NCBI GenBank assembly: GCA_934454215.1
Contig: CAKSGG010000058.1
Coordinates: forward strand, 1 to 19,505
From: an uncultured Clostridia bacterium
GTDB taxonomy: Bacteria; Bacillota; Clostridia; UBA1381
Length of the DNA stretch: 19,505 nt
Direction: 5' to 3'
The notes beneath the pieces were generated by a model. It was not told the DNA's origin, did no database searches, and was given only the letters and a program-made list of their open reading frames with translations. Shown here piece by piece: positions 6,777 through 14,597 of this stretch. The position numbers were made by a program, and so were the translations under genes. Numbering within the stretch: the first letter of the stretch is position 1; each line of letters opens with the position of its first letter.

Positions 6777-8408
6777 TTAATTATTAAAATTATTTAATTT
6801 ATACCTGAACTGTGCCAGCTCATATCCCGATACATCACGTATTCTGTGATACAGCTTTATTTCAGCACCGTCTATTACCGTAGCATATTCGTACATTTCT
6901 TCATAAGCCATTGCAATATCGCTCCAGTTTGCAAAGCTGTCCACTGCCGCTCTTAAAACCTTTTGGTCTTCCCGAACATATTGAGCAGGATATGCCACAA
7001 GCATATAATTTGCATTGCAAAGCGGATTTAAATCAACCTCCGGTAAATCAAAATACGGTATTGTATTTGCAATATAGCCTATGCGATATTGCTTTACATT
7101 AAGCGACGGTTCGGCATTTTTCAGCATATCGCTGTTTAAAATATCCGAATATGCCAGCACGCCTAAATATTGTCCCTCGGGAATTATTCCGTCAAGTTTC
7201 GACTTCAATGCCAGAATATCATAAGCGCTGTCACGCTTTCTTGCTTTCATAGAAAAACTCGGAACAAGCGAAATATGTTTAATTTCCTCTGTACTTTTTG
7301 GCTGTATCCTCGGCAAAAAGACGCTTACAGACTGGATTAATGCAAATACAATTACCGTTAATAGGAGCTTTTCCGTTTTGATATATTTCACACTCAGAAT
7401 CATCAATACCGTAAGCCCCGGCACATACATAAGCAAATGTCCCTGTCCATGAATTTTTGTCGATGTAAAGCTTACGTAACATATCATAATTTGCAGCCAT
7501 ACAAATATTGGACGGCTGTCATTATTTTTTACCATCACACCCGAACCGGCAGCCATACCGATAATAAAAACCAATCCCAAATATCTTGTTATAACTCTCA
7601 AATTTAAAATAATATTAAATTCAAATCCGCTTTCACCGTAAGCAGTCAGCAAATGTCTGAACATATATCCGTCAAAAAAGAATGTAAGAAACGCTACTGA
7701 TGCCGCAAGCGTTATAAGACACATATACGGTCTTTTCCGAAACAGAACAGCGTATGCCGTCATTGCTGTAATAAAAGATACCGAAAAGAATAAATACCAG
7801 CTATTCCATAAAATAAGCAGCGATAAAATTATTCCTATTCCGATATAGTTTACAACCGAAAGCTTTTTTTCATCTATTGCAAAATACATATAAAAGCAAA
7901 GCAAACATAAAGCAAAACCGCCCATTTCCGTAAACCCGTTAAATGTAAGATATAATGTAACAGGCACTGTAAATATTACTATAAGCATAGTTATAAGCGG
8001 AGCCTTGCCGAGTTTTTTTGCCAATAAATATATCAAAATATCAGACGGAAGAAGATAACAGTTTACAAGACTCAATATAAACACCATTCTTGAATTTCCA
8101 AACAGTTTTGCAAACAATGCCGGAAGAAGTGACGGTACATAGTTAAATTCACCATTTAATATTGATTGATATACCGCTTTCCAAACAGGCATACCAATAC
8201 TTCCGTCCGCAAGCTTTCTTGCTATGTCCCAGTAATCGGCATTGCTCCAGTAATAAATATCACGGCACAGATTTATATAAATGACTGCCATAAGATTTAA
8301 AACCAGCGCTATAGCTGCAAACACGATGAGATTTATTTGCCACGGTTTCAGATTTCTGTCTTTTCCTTCAATATCTTCAATATCATCAAATATAGCCCTG
8401 TATTTCAT
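6777..8408 (-). CDS. Multi-pass membrane protein, GT-C glycosyltransferase-like
   Basis: The 543-residue protein has a short acidic cytosolic N-terminus, then about ten to twelve hydrophobic segments (from residue 26 to about 365), and a soluble C-terminal region of about 170 residues. The first loop after TM1 carries acidic residues in SNADYWDIARKLADG, the place where GT-C enzymes (PMT/ArnT-like) keep a catalytic Asp. GT-C enzymes use lipid-linked sugar donors and transfer sugar on the outer membrane face. This assignment rests on layout and the acidic first loop only; substrate and activity are not shown, and it could be another polytopic envelope protein. It starts 18 bases after the stop of the SNF2 helicase gene and was likely transcribed with it. 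No terminator is visible after it. Confidence 0.5.
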   Translation of the reverse strand: MKYRAIFDDIEDIEGKDRNLKPWQINLIVFAAIALVLNLMAVIYINLCRDIYYWSNADYWDIARKLADGSIGMPVWKAVYQSILNGEFNYVPSLLPALFAKLFGNSRMVFILSLVNCYLLPSDILIYLLAKKLGKAPLITMLIVIFTVPVTLYLTFNGFTEMGGFALCLLCFYMYFAIDEKKLSVVNYIGIGIILSLLILWNSWYLFFSVSFITAMTAYAVLFRKRPYMCLITLAASVAFLTFFFDGYMFRHLLTAYGESGFEFNIILNLRVITRYLGLVFIIGMAAGSGVMVKNNDSRPIFVWLQIMICYVSFTSTKIHGQGHLLMYVPGLTVLMILSVKYIKTEKLLLTVIVFALIQSVSVFLPRIQPKSTEEIKHISLVPSFSMKARKRDSAYDILALKSKLDGIIPEGQYLGVLAYSDILNSDMLKNAEPSLNVKQYRIGYIANTIPYFDLPEVDLNPLCNANYMLVAYPAQYVREDQKVLRAAVDSFANWSDIAMAYEEMYEYATVIDGAEIKLYHRIRDVSGYELAQFRYKLNNFNN

Positions 8409-8426
8409 TCATCCACTTCCCTTCAT

Positions 8427-11400
8427 CTATTCAAACAATGCAAGAATTTCTTCATTTGAAAGCGAGAAGAACGCATCTCCTCCAACCGATATTATATCTT
8501 TTGCCAAAGAGCGTTTCGCCTCCTGAAGTTTTAAAATCTTTTCTTCTATTGTACCTTTTGCAGCAAGCCGAATTACCTGAACATTGCGTTTTTGACCAAT
8601 TCGGTAAGCTCTGTCCGAAGCCTGGTCCATAGCAGCAGGATTCCACCACGGGTCATAATGAATTACCATATCTGCTCCCGTCAGATTTAAGCCTGTTCCC
8701 CCCGCTCTGAGCGATATTAAAAACACATCACGTTCACCGCCGTTAAAACGGTCAGCCATTTCGGAGCGTTCATATGACGGAGTTTTTCCGTCAAGGTAAA
8801 AGCATCGTATATTTTTCTTTCCCAGCTCACTGCGTATGATTTCAAGCATAGAAGTATATTGCGAAAATATGAGCAGTCTATGCCCCGAATCTATCGCATT
8901 TTCAACAAGCTCCGTCAAAAGCTGAAGTTTTCCGCTTTCATAGCTGTAATTATCATCAAAGAGCGCAGGATGACAGCATATTTGCCTCAAACGCATAAGC
9001 AGCGTCAAAATCTGCATACGGTTGTTTCCATCATTTAAAAGCGTTATTGTGCGGTTTTTTGCCAATGCCAAATAAGACATATACATCTTTCTCTGTTCAG
9101 TCGTTAAATCGGCGTAAACCGTATACTCCATTTTTTCAGGCAGTTCAGACAAAACCTCAGATTTCATCCTGCGCAGAATAAAAGGCTTTATTTTCGCCTT
9201 GAAATCCGCTCCGATTTCCTTATCCCCTTCTTTGACAATCGGCGTTTCATACACATTTCGGAACGTGCGCCAATCATACAGATAGCCGCTCATTATAAAG
9301 TCGAATATCGACCATAATTCCGATAAAGAATTTTCTATCGGAGTACCGGTAAGCGCAAATCTCCGCTCCGCCTTTATACGCTTTACACTTCTTGCATTTG
9401 CTGTTTTGGGATTTTTTATATACTGCGCTTCATCAATAAAGCAATACGAAAATTCAATATTTCCGTACAATGCAATATCACGGCGCAGTACAGGATATGA
9501 CGTTATTATAAGGTCATATTCATTTATTTTGGCAATAAGCCTCTCACGCTCATTTCTGACTCCGTCTATTATAAGTGTTTTCAGATTTGGAGTAAAGCGC
9601 ATACATTCATTATACCAATTATAAGTAAGTGCGCTCGGTGTCACAACCAAAGCCGGCTTATTCGGCTTTTCGCCCTCAATAAAAGCAAGAGTCTGAACCG
9701 TTTTACCCAAACCCATATCGTCGGCAAGTATTCCGCCGAATCCAAGCAGGGATAATCTTTTTATCCACTTTACTCCGTCTTTTTGATAAAATCTCAGTGT
9801 TTTTTCAAGCTGCTTCGGAATGACAGGTTCAACTGCCATAATTTTATCTATATATTCAATAAAGCTCCGTTTCTTTTCCACACCGTCCAAAGCATTTAAA
9901 TAAAGTGTTTGATACTTAGGCAGTGTTTTCCTCCCCTTTTCCAATTCAGACGGAGAAAAATCAAGATTTTCAAGAAGATTAAATATATATTTTTTATCAT
10001 TATCATCAAGACTTATAAAAGAACCATCGGGACGGCGGTAAAAATGCTCCTTTAACTTTATCGAAGCAAGAATACCGTACACCTCTTCCATTGATAAATC
10101 AGTAGAAAAGTCGGTTTCAAGCAAATCTATTTTTTCATTATATCCCACCGAAGTACTTATATTTATCGTATCGGATATCTTGAAAGTCTTGAATGAATCC
10201 GAAAATACAGTTTCCGCAATTCCCGATAATGCGGGTAATTGATATTTTATAAAATTGAAGATAACCTCGTCATCATCGGAATGTAAAGCCTCACCCGAAT
10301 AATTAAATCCCGTAAAATATGAAAGTACCTCATTTTCAGCGTCAGCGTCTCTTACTATAATTTTGCTGTCATTCTGTTCATTTGCACCCACACGCATATC
10401 AACTGTTCCGTAATGAGCTATAACCGTTGCATTCACACCGCCGTTTACTGCGTCAAAATACACCGTAAAAGCAGGACGTTCATTTACAACCAACTCGTCA
10501 ATTCCCTGATTTACAACACCCTGTCTGTTTTTGAGCATAGGCAAAATATGTGTTGCAAACAATATCGTATTTTCACCCCGAAATGAAATCTGCGTTCTGC
10601 CGCCTTCTTTGAGAGCATTGTATATAGGCATAAAATATTCTCTGAAATCCTCCGTTGTTTTATATATTATATTATCGTGCAGAAAATATTCTCCTCCCGC
10701 AGTGAGTGCTAATCCTTTATCGGGAACGGAAAGAGTAATTTCTCCGTGCATTGCACGTATATCAACAATTATATCCGGGTTCTCATTAAGAAATACCAAA
10801 TCCGAAAGTTTCATACCGTCAAGCACTATACTGAAGCTTACGTTTGGCAGCAGTTCCAATATACGTTTAAATGTCGTATTCCCGAACGAAATATGATAAT
10901 ATTCGGCATGATTACGGGAATGATTTTCACAGCTTTCAGCCATGATATTTAAAATCTCCGTTTCATTTGGTGTAAAGCTTGTCTTTACAGGACTATACAG
11001 TAATGTTTTTGAAATCGTAAATTCCGCTCCCATAACATACGCCCGCAAAAAATTTTCAATATTTGTGGTTACGGCATTATCCCCGAATGAGACAGACGCA
11101 GCAACAGCAGTCGGTAAGCTTGTGCTTACATACATTGTAAAATGTACCGCAAGCGGCTGTTTCTCTGCATTTTTATCAGCAAAGCTGCTGCACAGGCGAA
11201 CCGCAAGGCTATCGTTTTCATCACAAATATCGGTTTTATTTTCCAATTCGGTGCTACGCTGTTTCAAAACCGCAACAATATGCTTGCAGGTTGAGTGCAT
11301 AGTTTCATAATACGGACACGTACAAAACGAATCCTCTATTCCGTTCTCATTAAACTTAACGGATACATTATACAGACTTTCCCCGTCCACAACGGCAGTA

Positions 11401-11516
11401 ATCATATCATCGGAGCGTTTGCGCAAATGCACACGTCCTTCTCTGAAATATTCCATACCCCTTTTATATATTGCGGCGGAGCAAGACTTTTTTATCAAGC
11501 TGTCGCTGATTTTCAT
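8427..11516 (-). CDS. SNF2-family helicase with N-terminal SWIM zinc finger
   Basis: SNF2 ATPases move along double-stranded DNA and remodel or displace bound proteins; the target of the bacterial members is mostly unknown. Near the N-terminus is a SWIM finger, CTCPYYETMHSTCKH (CxC-x9-CxH, about residues 65-79), a likely DNA or protein contact. A 450-residue bacterial SNF2-associated region follows. The ATPase core then shows ILADDMGLGKT (motif I, about residue 600), DEAQ (motif II), LTGTPIENS (motif III), SLRAGGTGLNL (motif V) and DRAYRIGQ (motif VI), all intact. An ATG nine bases further upstream (11525) is only two bases from the AGAAAGG site, so the ATG at 11516, eleven bases away, is preferred (1029 aa). 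It has its own promoter, divergent from the Rrf2 gene. Confidence 0.95.
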   Translation of the reverse strand: MKISDSLIKKSCSAAIYKRGMEYFREGRVHLRKRSDDMITAVVDGESLYNVSVKFNENGIEDSFCTCPYYETMHSTCKHIVAVLKQRSTELENKTDICDENDSLAVRLCSSFADKNAEKQPLAVHFTMYVSTSLPTAVAASVSFGDNAVTTNIENFLRAYVMGAEFTISKTLLYSPVKTSFTPNETEILNIMAESCENHSRNHAEYYHISFGNTTFKRILELLPNVSFSIVLDGMKLSDLVFLNENPDIIVDIRAMHGEITLSVPDKGLALTAGGEYFLHDNIIYKTTEDFREYFMPIYNALKEGGRTQISFRGENTILFATHILPMLKNRQGVVNQGIDELVVNERPAFTVYFDAVNGGVNATVIAHYGTVDMRVGANEQNDSKIIVRDADAENEVLSYFTGFNYSGEALHSDDDEVIFNFIKYQLPALSGIAETVFSDSFKTFKISDTINISTSVGYNEKIDLLETDFSTDLSMEEVYGILASIKLKEHFYRRPDGSFISLDDNDKKYIFNLLENLDFSPSELEKGRKTLPKYQTLYLNALDGVEKKRSFIEYIDKIMAVEPVIPKQLEKTLRFYQKDGVKWIKRLSLLGFGGILADDMGLGKTVQTLAFIEGEKPNKPALVVTPSALTYNWYNECMRFTPNLKTLIIDGVRNERERLIAKINEYDLIITSYPVLRRDIALYGNIEFSYCFIDEAQYIKNPKTANARSVKRIKAERRFALTGTPIENSLSELWSIFDFIMSGYLYDWRTFRNVYETPIVKEGDKEIGADFKAKIKPFILRRMKSEVLSELPEKMEYTVYADLTTEQRKMYMSYLALAKNRTITLLNDGNNRMQILTLLMRLRQICCHPALFDDNYSYESGKLQLLTELVENAIDSGHRLLIFSQYTSMLEIIRSELGKKNIRCFYLDGKTPSYERSEMADRFNGGERDVFLISLRAGGTGLNLTGADMVIHYDPWWNPAAMDQASDRAYRIGQKRNVQVIRLAAKGTIEEKILKLQEAKRSLAKDIISVGGDAFFSLSNEEILALFE

Positions 11517-11573
11517 AATCGTCATTGCCTTTCTGCTTTAATTTCTTACAGACCGAATTTTCTTTATCGTATT

Positions 11574-11602
11574 ATTATAGCATATAAATATTCATTTGGC
11601 AA
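11574..11602 (-). promoter_or_regulatory. Promoter of the SNF2 helicase unit
   Basis: On the minus strand TTGCCA (11602-11597), a 17-base spacer and TATAAT (11579-11574), preceded by TGC (extended -10). Its -35 box lies 29 bases from the -35 box of the divergent Rrf2 promoter, so a regulator bound between them could affect both. Confidence 0.85.
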
Positions 11603-11631
11603 TATTATTTAAAATTTTTTTATATTTTAAC

Positions 11632-11660
11632 TTGAAAACCTACTAAATATATGTTATTAT
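11632..11660 (+). promoter_or_regulatory. Promoter of the Rrf2/IscR-like gene, with overlapping palindrome
   Basis: TTGAAA (11632-11637), a 17-base spacer and TATTAT (11655-11660). A perfect inverted repeat, TTATA-GTAT-TATAA (11657-11670), overlaps the -10 box and the expected start site. Rrf2 proteins often repress their own gene, so it is a candidate operator; this is inference, and in such AT-rich DNA the palindrome could be chance. Confidence 0.7.
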
Positions 11661-11701
11661 AGTATTATAAATAATTTCTAAAAAAAGCAAAGGTGATTTA
11701 A

Positions 11702-12136
11702 GTGAAAATTTCAACAAAAGGAAGATACGCAGTGCGTATGCTTTTAGATCTTGCAGAGCATCAAAACAGCGGATATATAGCCCTTAAGGAAATCGCCGAA
11801 CGTCAGGGCATATCAAAAAAATATCTTGAGCAAATTGTCCCGATGCTAAACAAATCAGACATTCTTAAAACAAACAGAGGTTATCAGGGCGGTTATAGGT
11901 TATCCCAAACACCCGATAAGTATACTATCGGAGATATTTTACGGATAACAGAGGGCAGTATCGCACCCGTTGCCTGTGTTGAAAATCCGTCAGACTGCGA
12001 GCGCAGCGGTGAATGTTCAACGCTTGCTCTTTGGGAGGGATTGTATAAGGTTATATGTGAATATCTTGATAATATAACCTTGCAAGATTTAATAGAGCAA
12101 AATAAAGAAAGATATTCAAATAACTATGTAATATAA
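11702..12136 (+). CDS. Rrf2-family transcription regulator, IscR-like, with Fe-S cysteines
   Basis: The 144-residue protein opens with the Rrf2 winged-helix signature MKISTKGRYAVRMLLDLA, a recognition region around GISKKYLEQIVPMLNKSDIL, and the wing GGYRLSQTP. Three cysteines, C92, C99 and C105 (ACVENPSDCERSGECS), match the position of the [2Fe-2S] ligands of IscR with one extra residue in the first interval, so Fe-S sensing is likely. The start is GTG at 11702 with AAAGGTGA seven bases upstream. It is the only plus-strand gene here. No iscS/iscU genes follow: a terminator comes about 45 bases downstream and then convergent genes, so it is a stand-alone regulator. Targets are unknown. Confidence 0.92.
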   Translation: MKISTKGRYAVRMLLDLAEHQNSGYIALKEIAERQGISKKYLEQIVPMLNKSDILKTNRGYQGGYRLSQTPDKYTIGDILRITEGSIAPVACVENPSDCERSGECSTLALWEGLYKVICEYLDNITLQDLIEQNKERYSNNYVI

Positions 12137-12181
12137 AAATCAGACAGACGAAACAGACTATCAATCCGAATTACAAAAACA

Positions 12182-12216
12182 CACATATCATTTTTTTATA
12201 TGGTATGTGCGTTTTT
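12182..12216 (+). terminator. Terminator of the Rrf2 gene
   Basis: CACATATCAT (12182-12191) pairs with ATGGTATGTG (12200-12209), ten pairs including one wobble, around an 8-base loop, followed by GTTTTT (12211-12216). The gap 12137-12358 otherwise holds only the facing terminator of the next gene. Confidence 0.8.
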
Positions 12217-12302
12217 ATCGGTTAATATTAATAACGGATATAGCAAGCATTCTTTTTTGATTTTCCTTGCAGTAGACAACATCTTCTTAAAAATTTTCAA
12301 AC

Positions 12303-12330
12303 AAAAAAGACAACCTATGCAGATTGTCTT
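12303..12330 (-). terminator. Terminator of the YczE-family gene
   Basis: On the minus strand AAGACAA (12330-12324) pairs with TTGTCTT (12313-12307) around a ten-base loop, leading into six T (12308-12303). It lies 29 bases after the stop codon and converges with the Rrf2 terminator. Confidence 0.85.
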
Positions 12331-12358
12331 AAAGCTATTATAAATTTAAGTATTATAC

Positions 12359-12976
12359 TCAATTTACAATTTTATTAACGATAGGCTTTAACAATTTTAC
12401 AAACTGTTGCAGCAAAACTCCCGACACTAAAATTGTAACCACCGTGCATAATCCAATCTTGCCGCCTAACAATGCACCACTCAAAACACATATTATATCT
12501 AAAACGATTCTCACTTTTTGAATTGAGTATTTATTCTTATTCACAATGGCAAAAGTCAACGCTTCATATGAGCCTTTTCCAAAATCAGCAACAGAATAAA
12601 GTGCTGACCCCAAGCTGAATATTATCAGTCCCAATATCATCAAAAGAAAGTCGATCGGTTTTGAAGAACTGTATTTTATGTATGGTTCAAACCAATCTAT
12701 ACAAATACTGTATATAACTTGATACAGTATTGTTCCTATGTTTATCTGACTTCTGTCATAGAACCAACAAAACAACACCATTGCCGCTGCAATGATAAGA
12801 GATGCTTGTCCGATAGTTATATTTACGGTCTGAGCTATTCCTTGCCATAGCACCGCAAGAGTTGCAGAGCCAAAACCTGCATATATAGCCATATCCATAC
12901 CAAGTGCAGCAACAGCAGTTCCTATAGCAACAATCAGTAATTTTAATATCTGTTTTTTATAAAAAATTTCTAACAC
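12359..12976 (-). CDS. YczE/YitT-family integral membrane protein
   Basis: The 205-residue protein has about five hydrophobic segments and the family pattern GTAVAALGMDMAIYAGFGSATLAVL, followed by TIGQASLI and, in the second half, GSALYSVADFGKGSYEAL, a repeated glycine-rich motif. YczE-type proteins are widespread Firmicutes membrane proteins of unknown transport function; in Bacillus, yczE affects lipopeptide production. The only standard start is GTG at 12976, but it overlaps the AGAGG ribosome binding site. The usual spacing would instead fall on an ATT three codons in, so the exact start is uncertain by a few residues. A terminator follows it. No strong promoter is seen in the 117-base gap upstream. 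Confidence 0.75.
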   Translation of the reverse strand: MLEIFYKKQILKLLIVAIGTAVAALGMDMAIYAGFGSATLAVLWQGIAQTVNITIGQASLIIAAAMVLFCWFYDRSQINIGTILYQVIYSICIDWFEPYIKYSSSKPIDFLLMILGLIIFSLGSALYSVADFGKGSYEALTFAIVNKNKYSIQKVRIVLDIICVLSGALLGGKIGLCTVVTILVSGVLLQQFVKLLKPIVNKIVN

Positions 12977-13022
12977 CTCTTTTAATATGCTGAAATTTAC
13001 TATCTATTCATCCCAATAGCAC

Positions 13023-13054
13023 AGAAAAAGCAATCGTTTATGACTGTTTTTTCT
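13023..13054 (-). terminator. Possible weak terminator after the polysaccharide deacetylase gene
   Basis: AGAAAAAGCA (13023-13032) and TGTTTTTTCT (13045-13054) can form a ten-pair A/T-rich stem with one imperfect pair and a 12-base loop, about 40 bases beyond the deacetylase stop. The stem ends in T-rich sequence. The stem is AT-rich and weak, so it may not function. Confidence 0.35.
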
Positions 13055-13093
13055 AATTTGAATAATTTTAACAAGGATTGATTATACCCCCTT

Positions 13094-14578
13094 TTATTGC
13101 GGTCTTACCTCCGTTTCGGGTATGCCGCTCATATCCATAAGCGAATCAAGTCTGCCGTCTCCGAAAGCAATTCCATCTATGTTTCTTCTTTGCATAAATA
13201 CAAAATTGTCGAAGTAATCCAATTCAGGCTTACTGTAAACCCCGCAGAAAATTTTAAATCCGTGAGCTATAAAGTCAGTCTGTTTTGCATCATTCCAATT
13301 CTCCGGCGTTGTTCCGAATGGGTATATGTATATATCTGTGCCCCCTATTATAGGAGCAACCTCTGCCTCCCATCTGGCAGTATCAATACCGTACCATACA
13401 TTATCACGCTCATCAAAACCGCGATGACCATAACTGTGTGAAGCAAAAGTCCATCCCAAAGCCTTGAATCCATCAGCAACCGCTCTTGCCTCCTGTACAC
13501 GGCTGTCATAATCAGGTGAATCCAATTCATTTGTTCTGTAACCCAATACCCCGTCATATCCTGTCAGTGCCATAGTCGCTTTCGCTCCGCCGTAAGAGAA
13601 ATCAGGGTGCTCCTTAACAAATTTTTCAAGTATAGGCTGATAATCGCCATCATCTATATATTCTCTTGAACCGTCATAGTTATATTTAAATGTTCTCGGC
13701 ATTCCGTAAGGACCTATATCAACCCCCTGAACAAATCCGTAAGGTTTCATATATTCATAATAGCACGCATCATCAAAAGACATAACAAGCGGTTTTTTAC
13801 CTTCGGGAACATAAACCGAATTTTTTGAAACACTTCCATCTTCATTAACCGTATATAATCTTTTTATATCATACAGAACGAAATTGCTTTCATAAAGTCT
13901 GTCCAATATACGCTTAAATTCTGTAACCGTCACATAATTATCATAAAAATCCTGAGTCTGATAATCACCTATAAATGTTGTTGACGGGTCATAAATAAGT
14001 GAATGGAAAAACACATGTTCAACATTGCCCGTCCACTCAACTGCATTGCTGAAATTAACACAAGTATTAAACAAATTATTCAGACTTATTTCTTTTCCGT
14101 CCACATTCAATGCGACAATCGGTTCAAGAACCTGTGCAGCTCCTACATAATCGTAATTTCGTATATACTGATATGCTTCTTTTTGCTTGTTTTCCGATAA
14201 CCAATAAAAATAAGTTTCTCTTAAGCCTTTCAATGTCCCATCCTTATCCTTCGTCATATTGGCATCAAGTATTTTTACCGCACTTTCAAGGTCGTTTGTG
14301 TTATTAACAAGCTCTTCCGCTGCCGCCTTTGCTTTTTCAGCAGTCGCATATTTTTTTATATCGGATTTTCCTGTTCCATTGTTCAGAAAACCGTATACCG
14401 CTGCTCCGATAACCCCTAAAATAACTATAGTTAAAGCAGTAATCAAAACAGGTTTTTTTGATTTTTTCTTTGTCTCTTTCTGTTTTTCTTCCGAATCCGT
14501 TTCAGTTTTTTTATCTGACGGAACAGCAAATTCCTCTTCTTCCTCTTCAATTATCGGATTCACATCTTCTTTTTTCAA
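13094..14578 (-). CDS. Membrane-anchored polysaccharide deacetylase (NodB domain)
   Basis: NodB-fold enzymes (carbohydrate esterase 4) remove acetyl groups from N-acetylated sugars in peptidoglycan, chitin-like or surface polymers, using a metal held by Asp-His-His. The 494-residue protein has an acidic then lysine-rich cytosolic N-terminus, one membrane segment (about residues 43-65) and an extracellular part. That part begins with a helical region (about 75-190, with ENKQKEAYQYIRNYDYVGAA resembling a TPR-type helix pair) and then the NodB domain: MSFDDACYYEY (motif 1, about 265), ASHSYGH (motif 2, about 379) and YIYPFGTTP (motif 3, about 416). The catalytic Asp pair and both His are present. 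The start is TTG at 14578, behind GGAGG. It lies 19 bases after galK and is probably cotranscribed. The substrate is not known. Confidence 0.88.
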   Translation of the reverse strand: MKKEDVNPIIEEEEEEFAVPSDKKTETDSEEKQKETKKKSKKPVLITALTIVILGVIGAAVYGFLNNGTGKSDIKKYATAEKAKAAAEELVNNTNDLESAVKILDANMTKDKDGTLKGLRETYFYWLSENKQKEAYQYIRNYDYVGAAQVLEPIVALNVDGKEISLNNLFNTCVNFSNAVEWTGNVEHVFFHSLIYDPSTTFIGDYQTQDFYDNYVTVTEFKRILDRLYESNFVLYDIKRLYTVNEDGSVSKNSVYVPEGKKPLVMSFDDACYYEYMKPYGFVQGVDIGPYGMPRTFKYNYDGSREYIDDGDYQPILEKFVKEHPDFSYGGAKATMALTGYDGVLGYRTNELDSPDYDSRVQEARAVADGFKALGWTFASHSYGHRGFDERDNVWYGIDTARWEAEVAPIIGGTDIYIYPFGTTPENWNDAKQTDFIAHGFKIFCGVYSKPELDYFDNFVFMQRRNIDGIAFGDGRLDSLMDMSGIPETEVRPQ

Positions 14579-14597
14579 TCGTATCCCTCCTAAATTA

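Noticed and set aside
12218..12286. 23-codon open stretch on the minus strand (contains VYCKENQKRM) as a gene remnant
   Set aside because: It is bounded by stops, has no ribosome binding site and too little sequence to tie to a family; chance is more likely.
12977..13093. Promoter for the YczE-family gene
   Set aside because: TATAAT near 13082 and TTGCTT near 13030 each lack a matching partner box at proper spacing.
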